Source of the DNA: Candidatus Dechloromonas phosphorivorans
GTDB lineage: Bacteria; Pseudomonadota; Gammaproteobacteria; Burkholderiales; Rhodocyclaceae
Assembly (NCBI GenBank): GCA_016721185.1
Contig: JADKIP010000009.1
Coordinates: 1-27,123 of the forward strand
Reading direction: 5' to 3'
Length of the DNA: 27,123 nt
In this document: piece by piece, positions 8,866-17,826 of the stretch
How positions within the stretch are numbered: position 1 is the stretch's first letter
Layout: every line of letters begins with the position of its first letter
The notes under the pieces: model-generated
Databases searched by the model: none
Told to the model about the DNA's origin: nothing
What the model saw: only the letters and a program-made list of their open reading frames with translations
Program-made: the position numbers and the translations under genes

Positions 8866-10641
8866 TTACTTCTTGCGCGGCGCCGGGACGTCGGTGCAGG
8901 TGCCGTGCGCCACTTCGGCAGCCATGCCGATCGTTTCACCCAGTGTCGGGTGCGGGTGGATGGTTTTGCCAATATCGACGGAATCACAACCCATTTCGAT
9001 GGCCAGGCAGACTTCGCCGATCATGTCGCCGGCGTTCGGGCCGACGATGGCCCCGCCAATAACGCGATGCGTTTCCGCATCAAAGATCAGCTTGGTGAAA
9101 CCGTAATCGCAGCCGTTGGCAATCGCCCGACCGGAAGCAGCCCAGGGGAACTTGGCCGACTCGACCTTGCGGCCTTCCTTCTTGGCCTGGTCTTCCGTGT
9201 AACCGACCCATGCCACTTCCGGATGGGTGTAGGCGACGCTGGGAATCACCGACGCATCGAAGGCAGCCTTGTGGCCCGCCGCGACTTCCGCCGCGACGTG
9301 GGCTTCATGCACCGCCTTGTGGGCGAGCATGGGCTGACCAACGAGGTCACCGATGGCGAAGATGTGCGGCACGTTGGTGCGCATCTGGGCATCGACGTTG
9401 ATGAAGCCGCGATCGGTAACCGCGACACCGGCTTTTTCGGCACCGATCTTGCTGCCGTTCGGTGAGCGGCCGGCGGCTTGCAGGATCATGTCGTAACGCA
9501 CGGCATCGGCATTCGGTGCGCCTTCGCCTTCAAACTTGACCCACAGGCCATCGTCCTTGGCGTCGACGGCAACGGTCTTGGTCTTCAGCATGATCTTGTC
9601 GAAACGGCTGACGTTCTGCTTTTCCCAGACCTTGACTGCGTCGCGATCCGGGCCTTGCATCAGGCCATCCATCATTTCGACGACATCGACTTTGGCGCCC
9701 AAAGTGGAGTAGACCGTCGCCATCTCGAGGCCGATGATGCCGCCACCGATGACCAGCATCTTCTTCGGCACGAAGCGCATTTCGAGTGCCCCGGTCGAAT
9801 CGACGATACGCGGGTCTTTCGGAATGAAGGGCAGATGCATGGCCGCTGAGCCGGCAGCGATGATGCACTTCTGGAACTTGATGACCTTCTTGCTACCGGT
9901 CTTGTCCTGGCCCGTGCCTTCGGTGACCTCAACCTCGATGTGATGCGGATCGAGGAAAGTGCCGTAACCGCGCACGATGTCGACCTTGCGGCCCTTGGCC
10001 ATGCCGGCCAGACCGCCGGTCAGCTTGCCGACGACCTTTTCCTTGTGGGCGCGCAGCTTGTCGATATCGACCTGCGGCGCGGCAAAGCTGACCCCAAGAT
10101 CGGCCATGTGGTTGGCTTCGTCCATCACCGCGGCGACATGCAGCAGCGCCTTGGACGGAATGCAGCCGACGTTCAGACAAACGCCGCCGAGCGTGGCGTA
10201 ACGCTCGACGATGATCGTCTTCATGCCGAGGTCGGCCGAGCGGAAGGCGGCGGAGTAGCCGCCAGGCCCGGCGCCGAGCACCAGCATTTCGCATTCCAGA
10301 TCGGCGCTGCCGCCGTGGCTGGCGGCGACCGGGGCCGGTGCAGCAGCAACTGCTGCGGTCGACTCGGTTTTTGGCGCAATTTCCGGGTTGACCGCAGCAG
10401 TGCCGCTTTCAACCTTGATCAACAAAGCGCCTTCACCAACCTTGGCGCCGAGCTGAACCAGCACTTCCTTGACGACGCCTTCAACCGGACTCGGCACATC
10501 CATCGTTGCCTTGTCCGATTCCAACGTGCAAATCGCATCATCGACCTTGATGCTGTCGCCGACCTTGACGAACAGGTCGATGATCGGCACTTCGGCGAAA
10601 TCGCCGATATCGGGGACTTTAACTTCTACCAGATTGCTCAT
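8866..10641 (-). CDS. lpdA: Dihydrolipoyl dehydrogenase (E3) with N-terminal lipoyl domain
   Basis: The E3 subunit of pyruvate dehydrogenase, which reoxidises dihydrolipoamide and passes electrons through FAD to NAD+. Residues 1-75 are a lipoyl domain (lipoyl Lys44 in ESDKATMD), followed by a short Ala/Pro linker. The flavoprotein has LVLGAGPGGYSAAFR (FAD), the redox disulfide Cys155/Cys160 in GGVCLNVGCIPSK, VIGGGIIGLEMATVYS (NAD) and the C-terminal His564-Glu569 pair in HPHPTLGETIG. Length (591 aa) fits lipoyl-bearing E3 proteins, known in betaproteobacteria such as Neisseria and Ralstonia. ATG 10639-10641 is preferred because AAGGGG lies seven bases upstream; an ATG six bases earlier sits too close. 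Gap to the aceF stop is 12 bases. It is the last gene of the operon. Confidence 0.96.
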   Translation of the reverse strand: MSNLVEVKVPDIGDFAEVPIIDLFVKVGDSIKVDDAICTLESDKATMDVPSPVEGVVKEVLVQLGAKVGEGALLIKVESGTAAVNPEIAPKTESTAAVAAAPAPVAASHGGSADLECEMLVLGAGPGGYSAAFRSADLGMKTIIVERYATLGGVCLNVGCIPSKALLHVAAVMDEANHMADLGVSFAAPQVDIDKLRAHKEKVVGKLTGGLAGMAKGRKVDIVRGYGTFLDPHHIEVEVTEGTGQDKTGSKKVIKFQKCIIAAGSAAMHLPFIPKDPRIVDSTGALEMRFVPKKMLVIGGGIIGLEMATVYSTLGAKVDVVEMMDGLMQGPDRDAVKVWEKQNVSRFDKIMLKTKTVAVDAKDDGLWVKFEGEGAPNADAVRYDMILQAAGRSPNGSKIGAEKAGVAVTDRGFINVDAQMRTNVPHIFAIGDLVGQPMLAHKAVHEAHVAAEVAAGHKAAFDASVIPSVAYTHPEVAWVGYTEDQAKKEGRKVESAKFPWAASGRAIANGCDYGFTKLIFDAETHRVIGGAIVGPNAGDMIGEVCLAIEMGCDSVDIGKTIHPHPTLGETIGMAAEVAHGTCTDVPAPRKK

Positions 10642-10653
10642 GGTCATACCCCT

Positions 10654-12297
10654 TTACAGCGCGACGCGGCGGAAATCGGCCAGCAACTGGGCGATATAGA
10701 CATTGAAGCGGGTCGCCAGCGCACCGTCGATGACGCGGTGATCAGCAGTCAGCGATAGCGGCAGTGTCAGACGCGGTACGAAGGCCTTGCCATCCCAAAC
10801 CGGCTTCATGGCCGACTTGTTGACCCCGAGAATGGCTACTTCCGGCGCATTGACGATCGGTGCAAAGTAAGTGCCGCCGATACCGCCCAGGCTGGAAATC
10901 GTGAAGCAGGCGCCAGACATGTCGGCCGGCTTCAGCTTGCCATCACGGGCTTGCTTGGCCAGATCGCCCGATTCCTGTGCCAGTTCAAAGACCGACTTCT
11001 TGTCGACGTTCTTCACCACCGGGACCATCAGGCCATTCGGCGTGTCGGCCGCGAAACCGATGTTGTAGTACTTCTTCAACACCAGATTGTCGCCATCAAG
11101 TGAGGCATTGAATTCCGGGAATTTCTGCAGACCCTTGACGCAAGCCTTCATCAGGAAAGCCAGCATGGTCAGCTTGGCGCCGCCACCCTTTTCGTTTTCC
11201 TTGTTGAGCAGCACGCGGAAAGCTTCGATGTCGGTGATGTCGGCATCTTCGTGATAAGTCACGGCCGGGATCATCACCCAGTTGCGTGACAGGTTCTGGC
11301 CGGAAATTTTCTTGATGCGCGACAGCGGCTTGACCTCGATCTCGCCGAACTTGGCGAAATCGACCTTCGGCCAGGGCAGCAGATCGAGCACGCCGCCACC
11401 CACAACACCACCACTGGCAGCAGCGACCGGGCCGGAAATGGCGCCGGACATCACGCCCTTGACGTACTTGGTCAAGTCTTCCTTGACGATGCGGTTCTTC
11501 GGGCCGGTGGCCGGCACCTTGGCCAGATCGACACCGAGTTCGCGGGCATAGGCCCGGACGGACGGCGAGGCGTGAACCTTGGAACCGACTGGCAGAGCCG
11601 GGGCCAATGCTGCCGGGGCTGCTGCGGTCGACGCCGAAGCCGGGGCAGAAACCGGTGCTGCGGCAGCGGCGGACGCCGGCGCAGCGGCTTGTGCGACCGG
11701 GGCTGCGGCGGATGCGGAAGCTCCCGTCTCAACCTTGATCAACACCGTGCCTTCGCCAACCTTGGAACCGAGCTGAACCAGCACTTCCTTGATGATGCCG
11801 GCCACGGTGGAAGGCACATCCATCGTCGCCTTGTCGGATTCCAGCGTGGCAATTGCGTCGTCGACCTTGATGCTGTCGCCGACCTTGACGTACAACTCGA
11901 TCACCGGCACTTCGGCGAAGTCGCCGATATCCGGCACCTTGACTTCAACCACGCCACCACCGGCCGCCGGAGCAGCGGCTGCAGCAACCGGCGCGGCGGC
12001 GGGGGCCGCCGCTGGAGCAGCCGCTTGTGCGGCCGGTGCCGGCGCAGCAGCAGCGCCACCCGTTTCAACCTTGATCAGCACAGAACCTTCGCCGACCTTG
12101 GAACCGAGTTGGACCAAAACTTCCTTGATAACGCCGTCGACCGTGGAAGGCACATCCATCGTCGCCTTGTCGGATTCCAGCGTGGCAATGGCGTCGTCGA
12201 CCTTGATGCTGTCGCCGACCTTGACGTACAACTCGATCACCGGCACTTCGGCGAAATCGCCGATATCGGGGACTTTGACTTCAATGATTTGGCTCAT
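10654..12297 (-). CDS. aceF: Pyruvate dehydrogenase E2, dihydrolipoamide acetyltransferase
   Basis: Core acetyltransferase of the pyruvate dehydrogenase complex. Two lipoyl domains (residues ~1-75 and ~113-187, lipoyl Lys44 and Lys156) are separated by Ala/Pro-rich flexible linkers. A peripheral subunit-binding domain follows (ASPSVRAYARELGVDLAKV...GPKNRIVKEDL, ~245-285), then the catalytic domain with the DHRxxDG motif (His520, Asp524 in TADHRVIDGALA). At 547 residues it has the normal two-lipoyl layout. ATG 12295-12297 follows AGGGAGAGAC. The lipoyl domains are nearly identical at DNA level, offset by 336 bases. It lies 14 bases after aceE and 12 bases before lpdA, in the order E1-E2-E3. 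Confidence 0.97.
   Translation of the reverse strand: MSQIIEVKVPDIGDFAEVPVIELYVKVGDSIKVDDAIATLESDKATMDVPSTVDGVIKEVLVQLGSKVGEGSVLIKVETGGAAAAPAPAAQAAAPAAAPAAAPVAAAAAPAAGGGVVEVKVPDIGDFAEVPVIELYVKVGDSIKVDDAIATLESDKATMDVPSTVAGIIKEVLVQLGSKVGEGTVLIKVETGASASAAAPVAQAAAPASAAAAAPVSAPASASTAAAPAALAPALPVGSKVHASPSVRAYARELGVDLAKVPATGPKNRIVKEDLTKYVKGVMSGAISGPVAAASGGVVGGGVLDLLPWPKVDFAKFGEIEVKPLSRIKKISGQNLSRNWVMIPAVTYHEDADITDIEAFRVLLNKENEKGGGAKLTMLAFLMKACVKGLQKFPEFNASLDGDNLVLKKYYNIGFAADTPNGLMVPVVKNVDKKSVFELAQESGDLAKQARDGKLKPADMSGACFTISSLGGIGGTYFAPIVNAPEVAILGVNKSAMKPVWDGKAFVPRLTLPLSLTADHRVIDGALATRFNVYIAQLLADFRRVAL
11729..11949 (-). repeat. aceF lipoyl-domain DNA repeat, second domain copy
   Basis: Encodes the second lipoyl domain. 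It matches 12065-12285 almost base for base, with long identical blocks such as the stretch encoding VGDSIKVDDAIATLESDKATMD. A more diverged third copy encodes the lipoyl domain of lpdA. Confidence 0.85.
12065..12285 (-). repeat. aceF lipoyl-domain DNA repeat, first domain copy
   Basis: Encodes the first lipoyl domain and is the direct-repeat partner of 11729-11949, exactly 112 codons away. Differences are mostly at third codon positions. Confidence 0.85.
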
Positions 12298-12311
12298 GTT
12301 GTCTCTCCCTG

Positions 12312-14987
12312 TTAAACCGACATCGGGTTGGGTTTGTTCGGGTCAAGGTTGTACTTGACCAGGGCGGCAGCAACCACTTCGCGCTTGATTTCGCCGTTGT
12401 CGGCCAGCGCCTTGAGGGCAGCCAGCGTCACCCAGTGACGGTCGACCTCGAAGAAGTGACGCAATTTCTCGCGGGTGTCGGAACGACCGAAGCCGTCGGT
12501 GCCCAGCGTGACATACGGAGCCTTGACGAACGGACGAATCTGTTCGGAGAGCAGCTTGATGTAGTCGGTGGAAGCGATGACCGGACCCTTGGCGCCTGCC
12601 AGCTTTTGCTCGACGTGCGACAACTTCGGCTCTTCCAGCGGATGCAGCATGTTCCAGCGCTGAGTATCCTGACCATTGCGGGCCAGTTCATTGAAGCTCG
12701 GGCAGCCCCACAGGTCAGCCTCGACGCCCCAATCGTTCTTGAGCAGGTCGGCGGCAGCGATGACTTCGCGGAAGATGGTACCGGCGCCAAGCAGTTGCAC
12801 GCGCGGGCCAGCCGTTTCGGGACCCTTTCTGAAGCTGTACATGCCTTTGATGATGTCGGCTTCCGAGCCGACCGGCATTTCCGGGTGCTCGTAGTTCTCG
12901 TTCATCACCGTCAGGTAATAGAAGACATCTTCCTGCTCCTGGAACATGCGGCGCATGCCGTCCTGCGTCACCACGGCGACTTCGTACTGGAAGGTCGGGT
13001 CGTAGGAAATACAGTTCGGGATCAGGTTGGAGAGAATCAGGCTATGGCCGTCTTCGTGCTGCAGGCCTTCGCCGTTCAGCGTTGTACGACCGGCGGTGCC
13101 GCCGATCAGGAAGCCGCGGGCGCGTTGGTCGCCGGCAGCCCAGCACAGGTCGAGCACGCGCTGCATGCCGAACATCGAATAGCAAATGTAGAACGGAATG
13201 GTCTGGACGTTATGCACGGAATACGAAGTGGCGGCGGCGATCCAGTCGCTCATCGCACCGGCTTCGTTGATGCCTTCCTGCAGTACCTGGCCGGTCTTCG
13301 ATTCCTTGTAGAACATCAGCTGGTCATGGTCTTCCGGCACATAGTTCTGGCCTTCCTGATTCCAGATGCCGACCGAGCGGAACATGCCTTCCATACCAAA
13401 GGTGCGGGATTCGTCGGGCACGATGGGCACGACGTTCTTGCCAACATTCTTGTCCTTCAACATCATGTTCATGATGCGGACGATCGCCATCGTCGTTGAC
13501 AATTCGCGGCCTTCGCCGGATGCCTTCAACAGTGCGGCAAAGGATTCGAGCGGCGGAATGGCCAGCGGTTCGGCCTTGCGACGACGCTGCGGCAGGAAAC
13601 CGCCGAGGTCCATGCGGCGCTGCATCATGTATTTGTGCTCTGCCGAATCTTCGGCAAAAGTCAGGTAGGGCAGCTCTTCCAGCTGGTCGTCCGGCACCGG
13701 CAGGTTGAAACGGTCGCGGAAGCGGCCGATCTGTTCCTTGTCCAGCTTCTTCTGCTGGTGAGAAATATTCATGGCTTCGCCGGCATCGCCCATACCAAAG
13801 CCTTTGATGGTCTTGGCGAGGATCAGCGTCGGAGCACCCTTGTGCTTGATCGCACGGTCGTAAGCGGCAAAAATCTTGAAAATGTCGTGGCCGCCACGAT
13901 TCAGTTGCCAGACTTCATCGTCGGTCCAGTCGGCAACCAGATTGCGCAGTTCCGGCGTGTTGAAGAAATGCTCGCGCACGTAGGCGCCGTTCTTGGCCTT
14001 GAAGGTCTGGTACTCACCGTCGCACAGTTCCATCATGCGTTTCTTCAGGATGCCCGACTGGTCGCGTTGTAGCAGCGTATCCCAATGGGTGCCCCAGATC
14101 AGCTTGACGACATTCCAGCCGGCACCGCGGAATTCGGATTCCAGTTCCTGAATGATCTTGCCATTGCCGCGCACCGGGCCATCCAGACGCTGCAGGTTGC
14201 AGTTGATGACGAAAATCAGGTTGTCGAGCTTCTCGCGACCGGCCATGCCGATGGCGCCGAGCGATTCGACTTCGTCGGTCTCGCCGTCGCCCAGGAAGGC
14301 CCAGACCTTGCGATCACCGGCCTTGGCCAGCCCGCGGGAGTCGAGGTACTTCATGAAGCGAGCCTGATAGATGGCCTGGATCGGGCCGAGGCCCATCGAA
14401 ACCGTCGGGAATTGCCAGAAGTCGGGCATCAGCCACGGGTGCGGGTAGGACGAAATGCCCTTGCCACCGGTTTCCTGGCGGAAGTTGTCCATCTGGTCCT
14501 GGGTCAGACGCCCCAGCATGAAAGCGCGGGAATAGACGCCCGGAACAGAATGGCCCTGGAAGAAAATCAGGTCGCCACCGGACGGGTCATTGATGCTGCG
14601 CCAGAAATGCGAAAAGCCGACGTCGTACAGCGCGGCGGCGGAAGCGAAGGAGGCAATGTGGCCGCCAACGTTGGTGTCCTTGTTGGCACGCACGACCATG
14701 GCCATAGCGTTCCAGCGGATGTAGCTGTGGATCTTGATTTCCATGTCCGGAATGCCCGGGTACTTGGGCTGCTGGTCGGCCGGAATAGTGTTGATGTATT
14801 CGGTATTGGCCGAGTAAGGGAGATCGACACCGGCCCCGCGGGCTTGGCCAATGACCTTCTCGATCAGGTAATGGGCGCGATCGGCGCCTTCTTGAGCGAT
14901 GACGCCATCAACGGCGTCCATCCATTCTTTGGTTTCCTGCGGATCAAGATCAGCGGGGTCAGGCAGGGCGTTCGGCTGGTTAGCCAT
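12312..14987 (-). CDS. aceE: Pyruvate dehydrogenase E1 component, homodimeric type
   Basis: The thiamine-diphosphate-dependent decarboxylase of the pyruvate dehydrogenase complex, which acetylates lipoyl groups on AceF. The 891-residue length matches the single-chain homodimeric AceE of proteobacteria. The ThDP/Mg motif is GDGETDEVESLGAIG (~232) through VINCNLQRLDGPV (~260). Other family blocks include SYPHPWLMPDFWQFPTVSMG and IGGTAGRTTLNGEGLQHEDG. ATG 14985-14987 (MANQPNALPD) follows TAGGAGACAAAAC; the open frame reaches further upstream but has no better start. First gene of aceE-aceF-lpdA, read from a promoter at 15107-15135 through a ~110-base leader. iorA is divergent. Confidence 0.97.
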   Translation of the reverse strand: MANQPNALPDPADLDPQETKEWMDAVDGVIAQEGADRAHYLIEKVIGQARGAGVDLPYSANTEYINTIPADQQPKYPGIPDMEIKIHSYIRWNAMAMVVRANKDTNVGGHIASFASAAALYDVGFSHFWRSINDPSGGDLIFFQGHSVPGVYSRAFMLGRLTQDQMDNFRQETGGKGISSYPHPWLMPDFWQFPTVSMGLGPIQAIYQARFMKYLDSRGLAKAGDRKVWAFLGDGETDEVESLGAIGMAGREKLDNLIFVINCNLQRLDGPVRGNGKIIQELESEFRGAGWNVVKLIWGTHWDTLLQRDQSGILKKRMMELCDGEYQTFKAKNGAYVREHFFNTPELRNLVADWTDDEVWQLNRGGHDIFKIFAAYDRAIKHKGAPTLILAKTIKGFGMGDAGEAMNISHQQKKLDKEQIGRFRDRFNLPVPDDQLEELPYLTFAEDSAEHKYMMQRRMDLGGFLPQRRRKAEPLAIPPLESFAALLKASGEGRELSTTMAIVRIMNMMLKDKNVGKNVVPIVPDESRTFGMEGMFRSVGIWNQEGQNYVPEDHDQLMFYKESKTGQVLQEGINEAGAMSDWIAAATSYSVHNVQTIPFYICYSMFGMQRVLDLCWAAGDQRARGFLIGGTAGRTTLNGEGLQHEDGHSLILSNLIPNCISYDPTFQYEVAVVTQDGMRRMFQEQEDVFYYLTVMNENYEHPEMPVGSEADIIKGMYSFRKGPETAGPRVQLLGAGTIFREVIAAADLLKNDWGVEADLWGCPSFNELARNGQDTQRWNMLHPLEEPKLSHVEQKLAGAKGPVIASTDYIKLLSEQIRPFVKAPYVTLGTDGFGRSDTREKLRHFFEVDRHWVTLAALKALADNGEIKREVVAAALVKYNLDPNKPNPMSV

Positions 14988-15015
14988 GTTTTGTCTCCTA
15001 GTTTGGTTGCATTCT

Positions 15016-15036
15016 GTTTTGCCCACATAGCAAAAC
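15016..15036. repeat. Perfect hairpin in the aceE leader
   Basis: GTTTTGC (15016-15022) and GCAAAAC (15030-15036) form a perfect 7-base-pair inverted repeat around a 7-base loop. It lies in the aceE 5' leader, about 30 bases before the start codon. It may be an operator or an RNA hairpin; no T-tract follows, so it is not a terminator. Confidence 0.45.
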
Positions 15037-15106
15037 AACTTTAACTCTGAACGAGGCGGCTTGGGTGACTCTTCCGCCCCGAGATTTCCCTTACTTGGTG
15101 TTTCGC

Positions 15107-15135
15107 ATTGTAAAATCAAAATTCACATCGTGCAA
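15107..15135 (-). promoter_or_regulatory. Sigma-70 promoter of aceE-aceF-lpdA
   Basis: On the minus strand TTGCAC (15130-15135), a 17-base spacer, then TACAAT (15107-15112); both boxes are one mismatch from consensus. Predicted start of transcription is near 15100, giving a ~110-base leader. The -35 box overlaps the palindrome CAATATTG (15133-15140), a possible operator. Confidence 0.72.
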
Positions 15136-15239
15136 TATTGTGGTTTTCCCTTAGGCGAGATATTGTCGATTTGTAAGTGAGACAAAATAGAAAAGAGAAA
15201 TGACTTGCGCTGTATCAAATAGCTGATTGGGCGGCTCCC

Positions 15240-15245
15240 TATAAT
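15240..15245 (+). promoter_or_regulatory. Candidate -10 box for iorA-iorB
   Basis: A perfect TATAAT lies 33 bases before the iorA start. The matching -35 position reads AAATAG, which is poor, so this promoter would need an activator or is only moderately used. The iorA ribosome binding site AGAGGAG is at 15265-15271. Confidence 0.45.
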
Positions 15246-15277
15246 CGAAGGCTTTCGCATTGATCAGAGGAGCACCC

Positions 15278-17161
15278 ATGGCAGCAGTGATGCCTGCAGT
15301 GGCGGCCAGCCGCCTTCTTTTGTCCGGAAATGAAGCGGTTGCCCGCGCCGTCTGGGAGGCGGGCGTCAAGGTGGCTGCTGCTTACCCTGGAACGCCGTCG
15401 ACCGAGATGATGGAAGTGGTTTCGACCTATCCGGATCTCTACGCCGAGTGGTCGGTCAATGAAAAAGTTTCGCTGGAAGTGGCGATCGGGGCTGCCTACG
15501 CGGGCTCGCGCGCTTTTTGCTGCATGAAGCACGTCGGCATGAATGTCGCCTCCGATGCGCTGATGACCCTGACCCTGACCGGCGTGATTGGCGGTCTGGT
15601 GATCGCTATTGCCGACGACGTCGGTTTGTCCTCCTCGCAGAACGAGCAGGATTCCCGTTACTGGGGGCGCTTCGCGCACGTGCCGGTGCTGGAGCCTGCG
15701 GATTCGCAGGAGGCTTACGAGATGACGCTTTACGGCTACGAGCTCTCGGAGAAATATCAGGTGCCGGTCATTTTGCGGATGACGACGCGGATCAATCACG
15801 TGAAATCGCTGGTGATAGTCGGCGAGCGCGTGCCGCAAGTCAGTGCCGGATTTAAAAAAGAGCCGGGCCGTTTCGTCATGGTGCCGGGCAATGCCGGCAA
15901 ACGTATTCCGCTGATGTTCAAGCGCGACATCGAACTGCGCGCCCTGGCCGAAACCTCGCCACTGAATTTCATCGAGGATGGCTCGGACAAGCGGGTCGGT
16001 TTTATCGCCTCCGGCCCCGCCTACATGCACGTCAAGGAATCATTCCCGGATGCGCCGGTACTTAAGCTCGGCTTCTCCTGCCCGGTGCCTTTCGAGATGT
16101 GCCGCCAGTTTGCTGCGATGGTCGATCAGGTGGTGGTGGTCGAGGAAGTCGAGCCGCTGATTGAAACCGAACTCAAGGCCCAGGGCCTGAAGGTGATTGG
16201 CAAGGAAATCCTGCCATTGCAGGGTGAGCTGTCACCCAATGTGTTGAAGCCCGCCATCGCCCGCTTGCTTGGCGAAAAAGTGCCGGAAATGCAGTCGACC
16301 GTAGCAATGAAGGTTTTCCCGCGGCCGCCGACCATGTGCGTTGCCTGCCCGCACCTCGGCGTCTATTACACGCTGTCGCAAGTGCGCAATCTGACGATTT
16401 CCGGCGACATCGGCTGCTACACGCTCGGTGCCGGTCATCCGTGGAATGCGCTGGATACCTGCGTTTCGATGGGCGCCTCGATGGGCATGGCGCTCGGGCT
16501 GGATAAAGGTCGAGGCGAAGCCGACAAGGACAAGCGGATTGTTGCCGTGATCGGCGATTCGACTTTCCTGCACATGGGTATGCAGGGCCTGCTCGACATG
16601 GTCTACAACAAGGGCAATGTCACCGTGCTGTTGCTCGACAACCGCGCTGTCGGCATGACCGGCGGTCAGGATAATCCGGGCAACGGCCGCGACATTTACG
16701 GTGACGATGCGCCTCGGGTCGATTTCGCCAAGCTGGTGGCGGCGCTCGGTGTCAAGGAAGAGCGTATTCATACGGTCAACCCCTATGAGCTGCCGGTTTT
16801 GTTCAAGACTATCCGCGACGAAGTGAAGGTGCCGGAAGTCTCGGTCATCATCACTGATCAGCCTTGTGTGCTGATCAAGGACTATCACAAGATGAGGCCG
16901 TTCGAGGTCATCGACGACAAGTGCACCGGTTGCGGCAACTGTATCGATGTGGGCTGTCCGGCCATCCACGTGACGCGGCGTGCCAAGGAAATCAAGCCGA
17001 ACGGCCGCGAAGTCGATCTCGCCTTTGTGCGGATCGAAAGCTCGGTCTGTACCGGTTGCACCCTGTGTGTCCAGCCTTGCGCGCCAGGTGCCATCGTTCA
17101 TTACGCGCCGGTGTCGCCGATCAAGCTGGTCAATATGGGCTGCGGGTCCTGCAATGAGTGA
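15278..17161 (+). CDS. iorA: Indolepyruvate:ferredoxin oxidoreductase, alpha subunit
   Basis: The large subunit of an enzyme that oxidatively decarboxylates aryl-pyruvates (indolepyruvate, phenylpyruvate) to aryl-acetyl-CoA with ferredoxin as acceptor. The N-terminal half is a pyrimidine-binding ThDP domain (GNEAVARAVWEAGVKVAAAY, YPGTPSTE). The ThDP-diphosphate site is GDSTFLHMGMQGLLDMV through LLLDNRAVGMTGGQ. The C-terminus carries two 4Fe-4S clusters: Cys549, 552, 555, 560 (CTGCGNCIDVGCP) and Cys591, 594, 597, 601 (CTGCTLCVQPC). Length (627 aa) is normal. ATG 15278 follows AGAGGAG. The stop overlaps the iorB start by eight bases, so the subunits are probably translationally coupled. In related bacteria the enzyme serves aromatic amino acid breakdown, often under anoxic conditions. 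Confidence 0.94.
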   Translation: MAAVMPAVAASRLLLSGNEAVARAVWEAGVKVAAAYPGTPSTEMMEVVSTYPDLYAEWSVNEKVSLEVAIGAAYAGSRAFCCMKHVGMNVASDALMTLTLTGVIGGLVIAIADDVGLSSSQNEQDSRYWGRFAHVPVLEPADSQEAYEMTLYGYELSEKYQVPVILRMTTRINHVKSLVIVGERVPQVSAGFKKEPGRFVMVPGNAGKRIPLMFKRDIELRALAETSPLNFIEDGSDKRVGFIASGPAYMHVKESFPDAPVLKLGFSCPVPFEMCRQFAAMVDQVVVVEEVEPLIETELKAQGLKVIGKEILPLQGELSPNVLKPAIARLLGEKVPEMQSTVAMKVFPRPPTMCVACPHLGVYYTLSQVRNLTISGDIGCYTLGAGHPWNALDTCVSMGASMGMALGLDKGRGEADKDKRIVAVIGDSTFLHMGMQGLLDMVYNKGNVTVLLLDNRAVGMTGGQDNPGNGRDIYGDDAPRVDFAKLVAALGVKEERIHTVNPYELPVLFKTIRDEVKVPEVSVIITDQPCVLIKDYHKMRPFEVIDDKCTGCGNCIDVGCPAIHVTRRAKEIKPNGREVDLAFVRIESSVCTGCTLCVQPCAPGAIVHYAPVSPIKLVNMGCGSCNE

Positions 17162-17765
17162 AAACACCAATATTCTCGTCGTCGGGATCGGCGGCCAGGG
17201 CGTGATGACGGCGACGGAAATCCTCGCTGAAGCGGCCATTGCTTTTGGTCACGACGCCAAAAAAACCGAAGTGGCCGGCATGGCGCAGCGGGGCGGCGTC
17301 GTTTCCTCGCATCTGCGTTTTGGCAAAAAAGTGCTGTCGCCGCAAATTACCCCGGGCACGGCGGATGTCCTGCTCGGCTTCGAGTCGGCGGAAACCATGC
17401 GCTGGCAACACATGTTGCGCCCGGATGGCATCACCTTGATGAACACCGCCCGGCTGGTGCCGCCGGTCGTTGAGCTGGGCTTGTTTGATTACCCGGACGA
17501 TCCTCTCGCTGAAATCAAGAAGGTCGGCCGCAAGGTTGTTGCTTTCGACGCCACTTCAATTGCCCAGGAACTCGGCGATATTCGTCTGGGCAATACTGTC
17601 ATGCTCGGGGCGATTGCCGACCATCTGCCGTTTTCGGCCGAGGTGCTGCTTGACTGCGTTCTCAAGCGTTTCCAGCGCAAGGGTGAAAAGCTGGTCGAGT
17701 TGAACCGCCGGGCTTTCGAGGCCGGGCGCGCCGCGGTCGGCGAAGCGGAATCCGCCGTCGCGTAA
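17154..17765 (+). CDS. iorB: Indolepyruvate:ferredoxin oxidoreductase, beta subunit
   Basis: The small subunit, equivalent to the gamma domain of pyruvate:ferredoxin oxidoreductases. The N-terminus has the family motif ILVVGIGGQGVMTATEILAE, and AGMAQRGGVVSSHLRFG follows near residue 42. The 203-residue length is normal. ATG 17154 lies inside the end of iorA, so IorA and IorB form one translational unit. No Fe-S cysteines are expected or seen in this subunit. A longer open frame begins at 16980 inside iorA and is not the start. Confidence 0.93.
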   Translation: MSENTNILVVGIGGQGVMTATEILAEAAIAFGHDAKKTEVAGMAQRGGVVSSHLRFGKKVLSPQITPGTADVLLGFESAETMRWQHMLRPDGITLMNTARLVPPVVELGLFDYPDDPLAEIKKVGRKVVAFDATSIAQELGDIRLGNTVMLGAIADHLPFSAEVLLDCVLKRFQRKGEKLVELNRRAFEAGRAAVGEAESAVA

Positions 17766-17767
17766 TC

Positions 17768-17776
17768 TGGTAAAAT
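17768..17776 (+). promoter_or_regulatory. Extended -10 promoter for folD
   Basis: TGG followed by TAAAAT (17771-17776) is an extended -10 element just after the iorB stop. Transcription would start near 17783, so the 17790-17826 hairpin would lie at the 5' end of the folD transcript. No good -35 box is present. Confidence 0.45.
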
Positions 17777-17789
17777 GCGCGCCAATTCA

Positions 17790-17826
17790 AAGGGAAAGGC
17801 AACCGCCTTTCCCCTTTTCATTTTTG
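17790..17826 (+). terminator. Intrinsic terminator after iorB (also folD leader hairpin)
   Basis: GGGAAAGGC (17792-17800) and GCCTTTCCC (17805-17813) form a 9-base-pair stem with an AACC loop, followed by CTTTTCATTTTT. It should end the iorAB transcript. It lies downstream of the candidate folD promoter, so it could also limit folD transcription. Confidence 0.75.

Noticed and set aside
12435..13499. 354-codon open frame antisense to aceE
   Set aside because: It is a GC-rich mirror of aceE with no ribosome binding site and low-complexity content. aceE is certain on the other strand.
16232..17239. 335-codon open frame antisense to iorA
   Set aside because: Same antisense pattern; iorA has full ThDP and Fe-S motifs on the plus strand.
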